Shown: positions 44,757 to 54,296, numbered from the stretch's first letter. The stretch is DNA of 64,000 bases from Scleromatobacter sp964418745 (GCA_964418745.1 CAYQMX010000002.1:62001-126000), one strand, 5' to 3'. Translations and numbers: made by a program. The notes: generated by a model from the letters alone, not told the origin.

Positions 44757-46676
44757 ATGTTTGATTTCGTCCGGTCGCACAACCGACTCCTGCAGATCGC
44801 ACTCGGTCTCCTGATCATCCCGTCGTTCGGCATCTTCGGCGTGCAGAGCTACCTGTCCATGAACGACGAGCAGGCCACGGCTGTGGCCTCGGTCGACGGC
44901 CGCGACATCTCGCGTGCCGACTGGGACCTGCAGCATCGCAAGGACATCGACCAGATCCGCCAGCGCAACCCGCAGGTCGACCTGAAGCTGCTCGACACGC
45001 CCGAGGCGCAGCGCACCTCGCTGGACACGCTGGTGCGCGAACGCGTGATGCAGGCCGCTGTCGCGCACCAGGGCCTGGGCGTCAGCGACGAGCGCATCAT
45101 CCAGGAGTACCGCAGCAACCCGCAGTTCGAGCAGCTGCGCGCGCTGCCCAAGGAACAGCGCGAGGCCGTGCTGGCCCAGCAAGGCCTCAGCGGCAACCTG
45201 CTGTTCGAGCGCATCGGCCAGAGCCTGGCCAGCGGCCAGGCGCTGCAGGGCGTGGCGGCCAGCGGCTTCGTGCCCGCCTCGTCGATGAAGGCGACCATCG
45301 ACGCCTGGTTCGACGTGCGCGACATCCAGTGGCAGCGCTTCGACACCAAGGACTACGCCGCCGCGATCCAGCCCACCGACGCCCAGGTCGAGGCGTACTA
45401 CAAGGCCCACGCCGCGGCCTTCGTCGCGCCGGAGCAGGCGAAGATCGAGTACCTGGTGCTCGATGCGGCGGCGCTGCAGCCGCAGGTCAAGGCCGACCCG
45501 ACGCTGGTGCGCGGCTACTACGACGCCAACAAGTCGCGCTACACCACGGCCGAGGAACGCCGCGCCAGCCACATCCTGATCAACGTCGCGCCCAATGCGT
45601 CGGCCGCCGACGTGGCCAAGGCCAAGGCGCAGGCCGAGGCCGTGCTGGCCGAGGTGCGCAAGAACCCGGCCGGCTTCGCCGACATCGCGAAGAAGAGCTC
45701 GCAGGACGGCGGCTCGGCGGCGCAGGGCGGCGACCTCGACTTCATGCGCAAGGGCGCGATCCCCGGCGCGTTCAGCGACACGCTGTTCGCGATGCAGGAC
45801 GGCGAGATCAGCAATGTCGTGCGCAGCGACGCCGGCTTCCACATCATCAAGCTGACCGGCGTGCGCGGCGGCAGCGTCAAGCCCTTCGACGAGGTCAAGG
45901 GCCAGATCGAGGACCAGCTCAAGACGCAGGAGGCGCAGAAGCTGTTCACGGCCGATGCCGAGAAGTTCACCAACACGGTCTACGAGCAGCCCGACAGCCT
46001 CGACCCGGCCGCCAAGGCGTTCCAGCTCGCCAAGCAGACCGCCACGGTGCAGCGCCTGCCGGCGCCCGGTGCCACCGGTCCGCTCGCCTCGCAGAAGCTG
46101 CTGGCGGCCATCTTCGCCACCGACTCGATCAAGAACAAGCACAACACCGAGGCCGTCGAGGCGGCCACCAGCCAGCTGGTGTCGGCGCACGTCGTCGAGT
46201 ACACGGCGCAGCACACGCGTCCGCTGGCCGAGGTGCGCGACCAGGTCGTCGAGGCGGTGCGCAAGGACCAGGCGATCGCCAACGCGAAGCGGGACGGCGA
46301 GGCGCGCCTGGCCGAGGCGAAGAAGGATCCGGCCCTGGCACTGCCGCTGAGCGCCAGCGCGAGCCGCATCGACCAGAGCGGCGCCGTGCCGCGCCCGGTG
46401 ACCGAGGCCGCGCTGAAGGCCGACCTGTCCAAGGGCCCGGCGCTGGTCGGCCTCGCGCTGCCCGATGGCGGCTACGCCGTGATCCGCGTGCTCAAGTCCG
46501 CGCCGCACCTGCCCGACGCCAACGAGGCCGCGCAGGCGAAGAACGTCTTCACCAACGCATTCGAGGACGCCGAGGCCCAGGCCGTCTACGACGCGCTCAA
46601 GGTTCGCTACAAGGTCAAGCTCCACGACGACCGTATCGCCCACGTCACGTCGGCGGCCTCCTCTGCCGCGAACTGA
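44757..46676 (+). CDS. ppiD: Periplasmic peptidyl-prolyl isomerase/chaperone PpiD
   Basis: PpiD is a membrane-anchored periplasmic chaperone near the Sec translocon. The 639-residue protein has a cytoplasmic start MFDFVRSHNRLLQ, one membrane helix (LGLLIIPSFGIFGVQSYL), a SurA-like N-domain and a parvulin rotamase domain (ASHILINV through DAGFHIIKLTGVR). A long helical C-terminal region follows. The length is like E. coli PpiD (623). AAGAGG precedes the ATG. It is flanked by tRNA-Val and tRNA-His. Confidence 0.93.
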   Translation: MFDFVRSHNRLLQIALGLLIIPSFGIFGVQSYLSMNDEQATAVASVDGRDISRADWDLQHRKDIDQIRQRNPQVDLKLLDTPEAQRTSLDTLVRERVMQAAVAHQGLGVSDERIIQEYRSNPQFEQLRALPKEQREAVLAQQGLSGNLLFERIGQSLASGQALQGVAASGFVPASSMKATIDAWFDVRDIQWQRFDTKDYAAAIQPTDAQVEAYYKAHAAAFVAPEQAKIEYLVLDAAALQPQVKADPTLVRGYYDANKSRYTTAEERRASHILINVAPNASAADVAKAKAQAEAVLAEVRKNPAGFADIAKKSSQDGGSAAQGGDLDFMRKGAIPGAFSDTLFAMQDGEISNVVRSDAGFHIIKLTGVRGGSVKPFDEVKGQIEDQLKTQEAQKLFTADAEKFTNTVYEQPDSLDPAAKAFQLAKQTATVQRLPAPGATGPLASQKLLAAIFATDSIKNKHNTEAVEAATSQLVSAHVVEYTAQHTRPLAEVRDQVVEAVRKDQAIANAKRDGEARLAEAKKDPALALPLSASASRIDQSGAVPRPVTEAALKADLSKGPALVGLALPDGGYAVIRVLKSAPHLPDANEAAQAKNVFTNAFEDAEAQAVYDALKVRYKVKLHDDRIAHVTSAASSAAN

Positions 46677-46686
46677 AAAAAGACGC

Positions 46687-46692
46687 TATAAT
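46687..46692 (+). promoter_or_regulatory. -10 element for tRNA-His
   Basis: A perfect TATAAT sits 14 bases before the tRNA. No -35 above background is visible within 16-18 bases; the tRNA may also be read from ppiD. Confidence 0.6.
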
Positions 46693-46705
46693 CTTTGGTT
46701 CCGGT

Positions 46706-46782
46706 GGTGGCTATAGCTCAGTTGGTAGAGTCCCAGATTGTGATTCTGGTTGTCGTGGGTTCGAGTCCCATTAGCCACCCCA
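46706..46782 (+). tRNA. tRNA-His (anticodon GUG)
   Basis: The acceptor stem GTGGCTA pairs with TAGCCAC and an extra G at 46706 (the His-specific G-1) faces the discriminator C at 46779. The anticodon loop holds GTG within AGATTGTGATTCT. CCA is encoded at 46780-46782. Confidence 0.97.
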
Positions 46783-46802
46783 AAGAACACCGCTGACACC
46801 GC

Positions 46803-46832
46803 AGGGCCCGCTCTCCGACGAGACCGGGCCCT
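46803..46832 (+). terminator. Hairpin after tRNA-His
   Basis: AGGGCCCG and CGGGCCCT form a perfect 8-bp stem around a 14-base loop that can pair further as CTC/GAG. The following sequence has only scattered T, so this is a weak intrinsic terminator. Confidence 0.5.
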
Positions 46833-47079
46833 TCGCATTTGCGGCGTGGGAAATCTCACGCCGGGCCGCGGTGCCCGCGCCACGCGTCCGGCCGCGTTGA
46901 CGGCGGTCAAGGGATTGCGCGCCGTCCTGCGCCATGCTGGCCGCCATGGCATCGGCACTCCCCACCCGCACCGCCCCAGGGCAGCTCGCGTCGCGTTCCA
47001 GCGCCGCGCGCCCCGGGTTCCGCGTTCCCTCGCGCCGCACGTCGCTCGGCGTCGGCCCGTCCGCTTGAACGGCGCGCGC

Positions 47080-49413
47080 ATGCCGTCAGCCTTCGCGTCC
47101 GACTCCGCCCCGTACGCCACCGCGACGCGATCGACTGCCGCCGCCCCGGACCCGGCGGCCACCGCGGTCGTGCAGGGCCGCGCCGAGGTGTTGCTCGACG
47201 ACGGCAGCATCGTGCGCGGCAAGCTGTTGCCGTTTCGCGAGGACGACGCCCTCGTCGAAGTCGCCACCGACGTGGACGACGCCGAGTTTCCGCCGTTGCG
47301 CTTCCGGCGCACGTCGCTGCGCGCGCTGAAGCTGGTCGGCTGGGCCAGCACGCCTGTGCTCGAGGCGGCGGCGCGTCCGTTCCGGTTCGAGTTCGACGAC
47401 GGCGAGGTGCTGTCCGGACGCTGCGTGGGACTGTCCAGCGGCGCCACCGGGGTGTGGCTGCGCGTGCTGGGCGTCGACAACCTGCGCGAGACCTGGTTCG
47501 TCGACGGCCGCCGCTGCGTCCAGGCCTTGCTCGACGAGCACCCGCTGCCGCCGCCCGCGGCCCCGGGCGACCGCGGCCGTCCGCCGCGTCCGCTGAGCCT
47601 GGACGAGTTGCGCACCCTGATCGCGGTGACGCCCGCCGGCGTCGTCGACGCGCTGCCGCTGACCGAGACCTTGCTGCGGGCCGGCCACATCGATCGCCCG
47701 GCGCTGCAGCGGGCCCTGGCCGCCCTGGAGGCCCCGGGGCCGCATCCACCGCTCGAACGCATCCTGGTGGAGCACGGTGCGATCTCCGAGGATCAACTGT
47801 GCATGGCGCGCGCCGAATGGATGGGGGCCCACGTGATCGACCCGGGTGCGCTGTTGCCGGACGGGGCCGCGCTGGCCTTGCTGCCGCGCGCGCTGGCGGA
47901 ACGCGCGCCGGCGCTGCCGCTGCTGCTGCACGAGGACGCGCTCGTGGTGCTCGTCGACGACCCGCTCGACAAGACCGTGCTCGATGAACTGCGTTTCGCC
48001 GTCCAGCGCCCGGTGCGGCCCGTGATGGCCATGCCCGGCACGCTGCGGCCGGCGATCCGGCGGGCCTACGCCGGCGCCGGCGCCGGCGCGGACGAGTCCG
48101 ACCCCGATGCGCGCGGCCTGGCCGATGCCCTGATGGCCGCGCCCGAGGGGGCCGACGACCGCAACACCCACGTCGTCACCGAGTCCGACAGCGCCCTCGT
48201 GCGCCTGATCAACTCGACGATCGCCGAGGCGATCGCGCGCCGCGCCTCCGACATCCACGTCGAGACCGCCGAGTTCCCGCGCCACGTGCGGATCCGCCTG
48301 CGCGTCGATGGCGAGCTCCAGCCCTTCATCGAACTGCCGGCGCGCCTGCGCTTCGCCGTCGTCGCGCGCCTGAAGATCATGGCCGAGCTCGACATCTCGG
48401 AGCACCGGCGCCCGCAGGACGGCAAGATCGACTTCGCGCGCTTCGGCGGCGCGCATGTCGAGCTGCGCGTGGTCACCGTGCCGACGTCGCACGGCCTGGA
48501 GGACGTGGTGCTGCGGCTGCTGAGCGGCCTGCGCCCGCGCGCGCTGGACGACATCGACCTGAGCCCGGCCAACCTGGCCGACCTGCGCACGGCCGCCCAG
48601 CGGCCCTACGGCCTGATCCTGATCTGCGGCCCCACCGGCTGCGGCAAGACGACCACGCTGCACTCGGTCATGCGTGACCTCAACATCGATGCGCGCAAGA
48701 TCTGGACGGCCGAGGACCCGATCGAGATCACCCAGGAGGGCCTGCGCCAGGTGCAGGTGAACCCGCACATCGGCTGGACCTTCGCGGCGGCGATGCGCAC
48801 CTTCCTGCGCGCCGATCCCGACGTGATCATGATCGGCGAGATGCGCGACGAGGAGACCGCGCGCATCGCGATCGACGCCTCGCTCACCGGCCACTTGGTG
48901 CTGTCGACGCTGCACACCAACTCGGCCCCGGAGAGCATCGCGCGCCTGCTCGAGATCGGCCTCGACCCGTTCAACTTCTCCGACTCGCTGCTGGCCATCC
49001 TCGCCCAGCGCCTGGTGCGCCGGCTGTGTCCGCATTGCCGCGAGCCCGTCGTCCCCACCGAGGCCCAGCTCGACGACCTGGCCCGCCTGTACCTCGGCGA
49101 CGGCGCCGAGGCGGCGCGCTGCACCGCGTTGCGCCGCGGCTGGCAGGCCGGCCAGGACGGTCCGCTGCGCCTGTACCGGCGCCGCGGCTGCGCGCGCTGC
49201 GACGGCCACGGCTACCTCGGCCGGCTGGCGATCCACGAGCTGATGCTGGCCGACGACGCGATCCGCGCGCACGTGCGCCAGCGCGCGGCCGCCGCCGTGC
49301 TCCAGCAGGCCGCGCTCGCGGCGGGCATGAAGACGCTGCGCCAGGACGGCATCGACAAGATCCTGGCCGGCCTGACCGACCTGCCCGAAGTCATCGCGGC
49401 CACGCAGCCATGA
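47080..49413 (+). CDS. GspE/PilB-family secretion ATPase with extra N-terminal domains
   Basis: The 777-residue protein ends in a complete type II secretion/type IV pilus ATPase core. This has Walker A GPTGCGKTT near residue 517, then TAEDPIEI, Walker B region IMIGEMRDEETA, the His box GHLVLSTLHTN, and a tetracysteine zinc motif CPHC...CARC. Before it lies an MshEN-like domain (ILVEHGAISEDQLCMARAEWMG). The first 150 residues contain two beta-rich segments, each with a DG(S/E)-x-x-x-G core (DGSIVRGKLLPF, DGEVLSGRCVGL), which may be PilZ-like. No pilin, GspF or secretin gene is nearby. The start is uncertain: 47080 is the last ATG before the first domain and lacks a ribosome site. Confidence 0.85.
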   Translation: MPSAFASDSAPYATATRSTAAAPDPAATAVVQGRAEVLLDDGSIVRGKLLPFREDDALVEVATDVDDAEFPPLRFRRTSLRALKLVGWASTPVLEAAARPFRFEFDDGEVLSGRCVGLSSGATGVWLRVLGVDNLRETWFVDGRRCVQALLDEHPLPPPAAPGDRGRPPRPLSLDELRTLIAVTPAGVVDALPLTETLLRAGHIDRPALQRALAALEAPGPHPPLERILVEHGAISEDQLCMARAEWMGAHVIDPGALLPDGAALALLPRALAERAPALPLLLHEDALVVLVDDPLDKTVLDELRFAVQRPVRPVMAMPGTLRPAIRRAYAGAGAGADESDPDARGLADALMAAPEGADDRNTHVVTESDSALVRLINSTIAEAIARRASDIHVETAEFPRHVRIRLRVDGELQPFIELPARLRFAVVARLKIMAELDISEHRRPQDGKIDFARFGGAHVELRVVTVPTSHGLEDVVLRLLSGLRPRALDDIDLSPANLADLRTAAQRPYGLILICGPTGCGKTTTLHSVMRDLNIDARKIWTAEDPIEITQEGLRQVQVNPHIGWTFAAAMRTFLRADPDVIMIGEMRDEETARIAIDASLTGHLVLSTLHTNSAPESIARLLEIGLDPFNFSDSLLAILAQRLVRRLCPHCREPVVPTEAQLDDLARLYLGDGAEAARCTALRRGWQAGQDGPLRLYRRRGCARCDGHGYLGRLAIHELMLADDAIRAHVRQRAAAAVLQQAALAAGMKTLRQDGIDKILAGLTDLPEVIAATQP

Positions 49414-49480
49414 CCGCCCTTCCACCGCCCGGCGCCAGGCGCCCTCATCCCGTACACCGTCGTTCCCAGGATCACCGCCC

Positions 49481-50590
49481 ATGACCGTCATCGACTTCCC
49501 CGCCGCACCCGCGCCCGCCCGCCCGCTGGGCCTGGGCATCACCCGGCTCGCCCCGGACGTGCTGGCCAAGGTCGGCGAGACCTTCGCCGTGCAACTGGCC
49601 GCGCTGCAACGTGCGCTGGCCGCGCTCGGGCCGCTCGCGGCGCCGCAGCAGCCGGTGCTCGACGGCGCGCTCGCCGCGATCGGCCGGCTCGAGGAACTGG
49701 GCGTGCGCATCCAGGAACTCGCGCGCATCCTCGACGCGGACGCGCCGCTGCCCGTCGAGCGCATCGCGCTCGCCGCGGCCGTGCGCGAGACGCTGGCTAC
49801 GTGGTCACCGGCGCAGCGCACGCGCGGGGTCACGCTGCGCGAGCCCGGCGTGGAGCTGGCGGTCGAGATCAACGCGGCCGTGCTCGAACAGCTGCTGAGC
49901 CTGGGCGTCGACTGCGCGCTGCGGATCGGGCCGGCCCTCGTCGTGGCGATGGAACGGCTGGGCCAGCCGGCGCGCACGATACTGTCGATCCAGGTCGACC
50001 GGCCCGCGCAGGCCCGTGCCGACGAGGACGACGGCGAGGACTTCGGTGACCTCGCCTGGACGCTGTTCGGGCTGCTCGCGCGCGCCGCCGGCCTGCTGCC
50101 GCAGCGCCTGGCCGCCGGCCGCACGGTGACGCTGATGCTGGGCTTTCCCGAAGCCGACGCGAGTGCCGCGCACGCGGTCGACGCGCGGGCCGCGGGCCTG
50201 CCGCGCACCGGCTCGACGGCGGGCCGGCGCGTGCTGCTGATCGAGCCGCGCGAGTCCTCGCGCATCGCCGCGCACGACCTGATGAACGCGGCGGGCATGC
50301 ACGTCGACACGGTGGCCGGCACCGCGCAGGCCCGCGACAGCCTGCACGACGGCGCGCCCGACGTCGTGGTGACCGGCCTGGACAGCGACGACGCGCACCT
50401 GGCGGCGCTGCTGGACGAGATTCGCACGTTGCAGCCGCGCCTGCGCGTGATCCAGCTCGTCGACGACGACAGCGCCTTCGCCTTCTCCGTGCCCGGTTCG
50501 GACAATCCGGCCCAGGTCGGTCGCCACGACATGGCGCGCACGCTGGTGGCGGCCGTCGCGCAGGAGATGGACGCGGCCTGGGGCGATTGA
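49481..50590 (+). CDS. Signalling-like protein with degenerate histidine kinase and receiver domains
   Basis: This 369-residue protein lies 67 bases after the secretion ATPase. Residues about 30-110 are helical (VQLAALQRALAALGPLA, LGVRIQELARIL). A middle part LEQLLSLGVDCALRIG through TLFGLLARAAGLLPQRLAAGRTVTLMLGFP resembles an HATPase fold without its catalytic boxes. The last 120 residues (RRVLLIEPRESSRIAAHDLM, PDVVVTGL) resemble a receiver in which the usual phosphorylated Asp after the third strand is absent. It is likely a non-catalytic partner or scaffold of the upstream ATPase. I do not recognise the gene. Confidence 0.55.
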   Translation: MTVIDFPAAPAPARPLGLGITRLAPDVLAKVGETFAVQLAALQRALAALGPLAAPQQPVLDGALAAIGRLEELGVRIQELARILDADAPLPVERIALAAAVRETLATWSPAQRTRGVTLREPGVELAVEINAAVLEQLLSLGVDCALRIGPALVVAMERLGQPARTILSIQVDRPAQARADEDDGEDFGDLAWTLFGLLARAAGLLPQRLAAGRTVTLMLGFPEADASAAHAVDARAAGLPRTGSTAGRRVLLIEPRESSRIAAHDLMNAAGMHVDTVAGTAQARDSLHDGAPDVVVTGLDSDDAHLAALLDEIRTLQPRLRVIQLVDDDSAFAFSVPGSDNPAQVGRHDMARTLVAAVAQEMDAAWGD

Positions 50591-50652
50591 CGGTCGAACG
50601 ACAGCGGGCCGCCGATGGCCGGCGGCCCGCTGCGTTCGACGGCCGCGGACGT

Positions 50653-51306
50653 TCAGGGGGTCGGCGCGCCCGTCAGGCCCTGCACGTACAGCGCGGCGCC
50701 GGCGACCTCGTCGGGCCGCAAGTTGTGCGCCACCACCTTCATGATGCTGCCGTCGGGTCGATCGTCGGTGCGCTGGAACACGACCAGCTGCTTGCGCACG
50801 TAGTCGCCGTGCTGGCCGGCCAGGCGCGGGAACGTCGCCAGGCCCTGGGCGCGGTCGCCGTGGCAGCCGCTGCACGCGGGGATGGCGCGGTCGGGCGCGC
50901 CCTGCGCGAACAGCGCGCGGCCGGTCTCCACCAGCGCGGCATCGCCCGCGGGTGGCTGGCGTGCCGGGGCCTGGGCGGCGAAGTAGTCGGCAAGCTGCTG
51001 GATCTGCGGGTCGGTCAACTTGCGGCTGATGCCCCACATGTACTCGAAGCCGGCTGGATCGGAGCGCGAGTGGCCGCGGAACTCGGTGAGTTGCGCGACG
51101 AGGTACTCCTTGGTCTGCCCGGCGAGATTGGGAAAGTTCGGCGACGGCGAGACGCCGGTCACGCCGTGGCACATCGAGCACACCTGCTGCGCGAGCGTGG
51201 TGCCCGACACGGCCGGGTTGAAGACGTCGCGCGAGCGTTCCAGGTTCGCACAGCCGCTGCCCAGCAGCAGGGCGGCGGCGATCAGCGAGGTTTTCAAGAT
51301 CTTCAT
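50653..51306 (-). CDS. Di-haem cytochrome c lipoprotein (c4-like)
   Basis: The 217-residue protein has a signal peptide with lipobox LGSGC (Cys19), so it is probably anchored to a membrane facing the periplasm. Two haem-binding motifs CSMCH (43-47) and CSGCH (145-149) are each followed by a c-type fold with a GxxxxFPNLAGQ or FPRLAGQ motif and a distal methionine region (EYMWGI, GSIMKVV). This duplicated layout is that of cytochrome c4. GGAGAATTCC precedes the ATG at 51306. It starts 43 bases after the cytochrome-porin gene on the same strand, so the two are probably co-transcribed. Confidence 0.88.
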   Translation of the reverse strand: MKILKTSLIAAALLLGSGCANLERSRDVFNPAVSGTTLAQQVCSMCHGVTGVSPSPNFPNLAGQTKEYLVAQLTEFRGHSRSDPAGFEYMWGISRKLTDPQIQQLADYFAAQAPARQPPAGDAALVETGRALFAQGAPDRAIPACSGCHGDRAQGLATFPRLAGQHGDYVRKQLVVFQRTDDRPDGSIMKVVAHNLRPDEVAGAALYVQGLTGAPTP

Positions 51307-51349
51307 GGAATTCTCCTGGTGTCCGGCCACGGGGGCCTGCAGCATCGAT

Positions 51350-52816
51350 TCAGTACGCGACCCACGCGTAGACGAACAGCGAGTTGTTGTCGCTCGCGTT
51401 GCGGCCGAAGCCGTCGTAGTTGTTGCGTGCCCCGTTGTAGAGCGAGTAGGCGGTGTACTGCGCGCCGACGCGCAGGTTCTGGATCGGCAGCCAGAAGGCC
51501 TCGAAGGTCGCGCCGCGGGTGGCGGGGTTGCCGCTGAGGTTGCCGCCGACGCGCGTCGACGGTGCGCCGGCGTCGGCGCTGCTGGTGATGCTCAGCGTGG
51601 ACGGATCGAAGCCGGACGACTGGTTGGCCGTGTTGGTCGAGCCCTTCAGGTCGAACAGCGCCACGCTGCCGCCGTAGCGCGCGTTGTAGACGTAGGACAC
51701 CTTGCCGCGCAGCAGGCTGGTGCGGTCGCTGGCCGAGGTCGGTGCCAGCGCGTTGCCTTGCGCGTCGACGAACGCCACGTCCTGCCCGGCCTGCCCGGCC
51801 GGATAGACGTGGTGCTCGCGGCTGGCCACGAGCTGCACCGTCACCACGTTCGGGTCGAGCAGGAACTGGTACTGCGCGTCGAAGATGCGATCGGTGTAGT
51901 GGTGCGTGGTCGTCGGGTCGGCGGTGTCCAGCGGATCGTCGTAGATCTGCGCGTTCATGCCGGTGGCGCCCACCATCAGCGTGTGCGCCCCGAAGGTCTG
52001 GCTGAGCGCGACGCGCAGGTACGGGTTGTTGCCGCGCAGCTTGGTGACGTCGCCGTCCTTCATGCCGGCCCGCATGAACGAGAACGCGCCCTTGGCCGTG
52101 CGGTAGGCGCCCGCCTCGACGTAGATCAGCTGGTTGACGAAGGTGTAGGCGCTGATGCCGGCGATGTTGCCGCCCGCAGCCAGGCCGGGGTAGGGCGTCG
52201 CGCCGTCGATGAACTGGCTGCCGGTCGGGCTGGGCACGGGCACGTACTGCATCCACGCCGCGGCGGTGTTCCACGGGTCGGCGACCGACGGGTTGTTGTT
52301 GACGCTGACGCCCCAGATCACGTCGCGGTGCTCGTCGACGACGCGGTCCGCGTAGCGGATGTCCATGTTGTCGGCGCCGAAGGCGCCCTTGAACTTGCCC
52401 GAGTCCGTGGTGATCGCGTACGGATCCCAGGTGAACTGCAGGAAGGCGCCGATGTTGTCGGTCAGCTTGCCGCCCAGGAAGGCGCTGGCGGTGGCGAGGA
52501 TGGGCTTGTCGTTCTTCTGGAAGTCGGCCGCCGGGTCGTCGCTCTTGCTGGTGTTGGCCACATGGGACAGGCTGCCGGTGGCCATCAGCGAGAACGGGAT
52601 GGTCCGCCCGCCGAGCGTGTAGCCGGTCATCTTGAACAGGCGGCCGTACGGCGTCAGTTCGGGGAACTGGCCCCCGGCGTGGCAGGCGACGCAATTCTGG
52701 CCGGTCTGGCGATTGAACAGCGGGATCGCGGCCGCCGGCTTCGGCAACAGCGTGGCCAGGGCGATGGCGGCGGCGAGAAGCGGCCAGCCGGACCGTTGGA
52801 ATGACAGGAAGCGCAT
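51350..52816 (-). CDS. Cyc2-like monohaem cytochrome-porin fusion
   Basis: The 488-residue product has a signal peptide ending AAA, then one haem site CVACH (residues 42-46) in the context IPLFNRQTGQNCVACH followed by FPELTPYGRLFKMTGYT. This pattern is characteristic of fused outer-membrane cytochrome-porins such as Cyc2. The remaining 410 residues alternate polar and hydrophobic strands with aromatic girdles (LMVGATGMNAQIYDD, RVGAQYTAYSLYN), as expected for a beta-barrel. The last residue is Tyr after an aromatic end (LFVYAWVAY). GAGGAAT precedes the ATG. Family members include iron oxidases, but most relatives are untested, so the electron donor is unknown. Confidence 0.75.
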   Translation of the reverse strand: MRFLSFQRSGWPLLAAAIALATLLPKPAAAIPLFNRQTGQNCVACHAGGQFPELTPYGRLFKMTGYTLGGRTIPFSLMATGSLSHVANTSKSDDPAADFQKNDKPILATASAFLGGKLTDNIGAFLQFTWDPYAITTDSGKFKGAFGADNMDIRYADRVVDEHRDVIWGVSVNNNPSVADPWNTAAAWMQYVPVPSPTGSQFIDGATPYPGLAAGGNIAGISAYTFVNQLIYVEAGAYRTAKGAFSFMRAGMKDGDVTKLRGNNPYLRVALSQTFGAHTLMVGATGMNAQIYDDPLDTADPTTTHHYTDRIFDAQYQFLLDPNVVTVQLVASREHHVYPAGQAGQDVAFVDAQGNALAPTSASDRTSLLRGKVSYVYNARYGGSVALFDLKGSTNTANQSSGFDPSTLSITSSADAGAPSTRVGGNLSGNPATRGATFEAFWLPIQNLRVGAQYTAYSLYNGARNNYDGFGRNASDNNSLFVYAWVAY

Positions 52817-53050
52817 GGTTTATTCCTCGACTTCGGACAGGGCCATTGAGCGCGCCGCCTTCTCGCGAGCGCTTGCGATTGATCAACGGCGTCGCCTCGG
52901 TCGTCGTGCGTGCAACACTGGCTGTCGCCAAGCTTGCGGGCACGTTGTCGGCGCCGGTGTCTCTTGCGGGACGCCGTGACCGTAGCGACGGTGCTTGAAT
53001 ACCGGACTTCCCGGGTCGCCGCGGCGATCCCTTTCCCGATGGAGCCTCCG

Positions 53051-54295
53051 ATGACCGCCGACCACTCGACGAAGACCCGCGACCTGCTGCAGCGCCTGCG
53101 CGCATTCTTCGACCAGCACATCCATCCCAACGAGGAACGCTACCTGCGCGAGGTGGACGCCAACCGGCGCGCCGGCGACGCCTGGATCCCGTCGAAGGTG
53201 ATCGACGAGCTCAAGCCGATCGCGCGGCGCGAAGGCCTGTGGAACCTGTTCCTGCCCCATCCGTACGAAGGGCAGGGCGGCATCTCCAACCTGGACTACG
53301 CGCCGCTGTGCGAGCAGATGGGTCGCGTGATGTGGTCGGGCGAGGTGTTCAACTGCTCGGCGCCCGACACCGGCAACATGGAGACGCTGGCGCGCTACGC
53401 CACCGACGCGCAGAAGCAGCGCTGGCTCCAGCCGCTGCTGGCCGGCGAGATCCGTTCGGCGTTCCTGATGACGGAGCCCGCGGTGGCCTCGTCCGACGCG
53501 ACCAACATCCAGTGCACGATCCGCCGCGAAGGCGACGAGTACGTGATCAACGGCCGCAAGTGGTTCAGCTCCGGCGCGGGCAATCCGCGCTGCGCGCTCT
53601 TCATCGTGATGGGCAAGACCGATCCCGAGGCGCCGCGCCACGCGCAGCAGTCGATGGTGCTGGTGCCGCGCGACGCGCCGGGCGTGACGGTGCTGCGACC
53701 GCTGACGGTGTTCGGCTACGACGACGCGCCGCACGGCCACATGGAGGTCGATCTGGACAACGTGCGGGTGCCGGTGTCCAGCATCCTGCTCGGCGAGGGG
53801 CGCGGCTTCGAGATCGCCCAGGGCCGCCTCGGCCCGGGACGAATCCACCACTGCATGCGCTCGATCGGCACGGCCGAGCGCGCGCTGGAGTCGATGATCG
53901 ACCGCCTCGTCGACCGCGTCGCGTTCGGCAGGCCGCTGTCGGAGCAGTCGATCTGGCACGAGCGCATCGCCGAGTCGCGCTGCCTGATCGACCAGGCGCG
54001 CCTGCTCACGCTCGACGCCGCGCACAAGATGGACACCGTGGGCAACAAGGACGCCCGCGCCGAGATCGCGATGATCAAGGTGGTGGCGCCCAACATGTCC
54101 TGCAAGGTCGTCGACTGGGCGATCCAGGCGCACGGGGCCGCGGGCGTCAGCGGCGACTTCTGGCTGGCCGACGCCTATGCCCAGCAGCGCACGGTGCGCA
54201 TCGTCGACGGGCCCGACGAGGTGCACCGCAACGCGATCGCGAAGATCGAGATCGGCAAGCGCGCCGCGGCGCGCCTGCCGAAGACGACGGCCTGA
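53051..54295 (+). CDS. Acyl-CoA dehydrogenase (ACAD10/11-like)
   Basis: The 414-residue flavoprotein oxidises an acyl-CoA to the 2-enoyl-CoA and hands electrons to ETF. Motifs include LFLPHPYEGQGGISNLDYAPLCE, the FAD region FLMTEPAVASSDATNIQ, GRKWFSSGAGNPRC and the C-terminal VRIVDGPDEVHRNAIAKIE. The last places Asp in the position of the catalytic base, as in ACAD10/11-type members. The ATG at 53051 has GGAG six bases upstream; an in-frame Met four codons earlier is possible. ETF-ubiquinone oxidoreductase at 28.8 kb is the expected next carrier. It is divergent from the cytochrome-porin gene. Confidence 0.9.
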   Translation: MTADHSTKTRDLLQRLRAFFDQHIHPNEERYLREVDANRRAGDAWIPSKVIDELKPIARREGLWNLFLPHPYEGQGGISNLDYAPLCEQMGRVMWSGEVFNCSAPDTGNMETLARYATDAQKQRWLQPLLAGEIRSAFLMTEPAVASSDATNIQCTIRREGDEYVINGRKWFSSGAGNPRCALFIVMGKTDPEAPRHAQQSMVLVPRDAPGVTVLRPLTVFGYDDAPHGHMEVDLDNVRVPVSSILLGEGRGFEIAQGRLGPGRIHHCMRSIGTAERALESMIDRLVDRVAFGRPLSEQSIWHERIAESRCLIDQARLLTLDAAHKMDTVGNKDARAEIAMIKVVAPNMSCKVVDWAIQAHGAAGVSGDFWLADAYAQQRTVRIVDGPDEVHRNAIAKIEIGKRAAARLPKTTA

Positions 54296-54296
54296 C

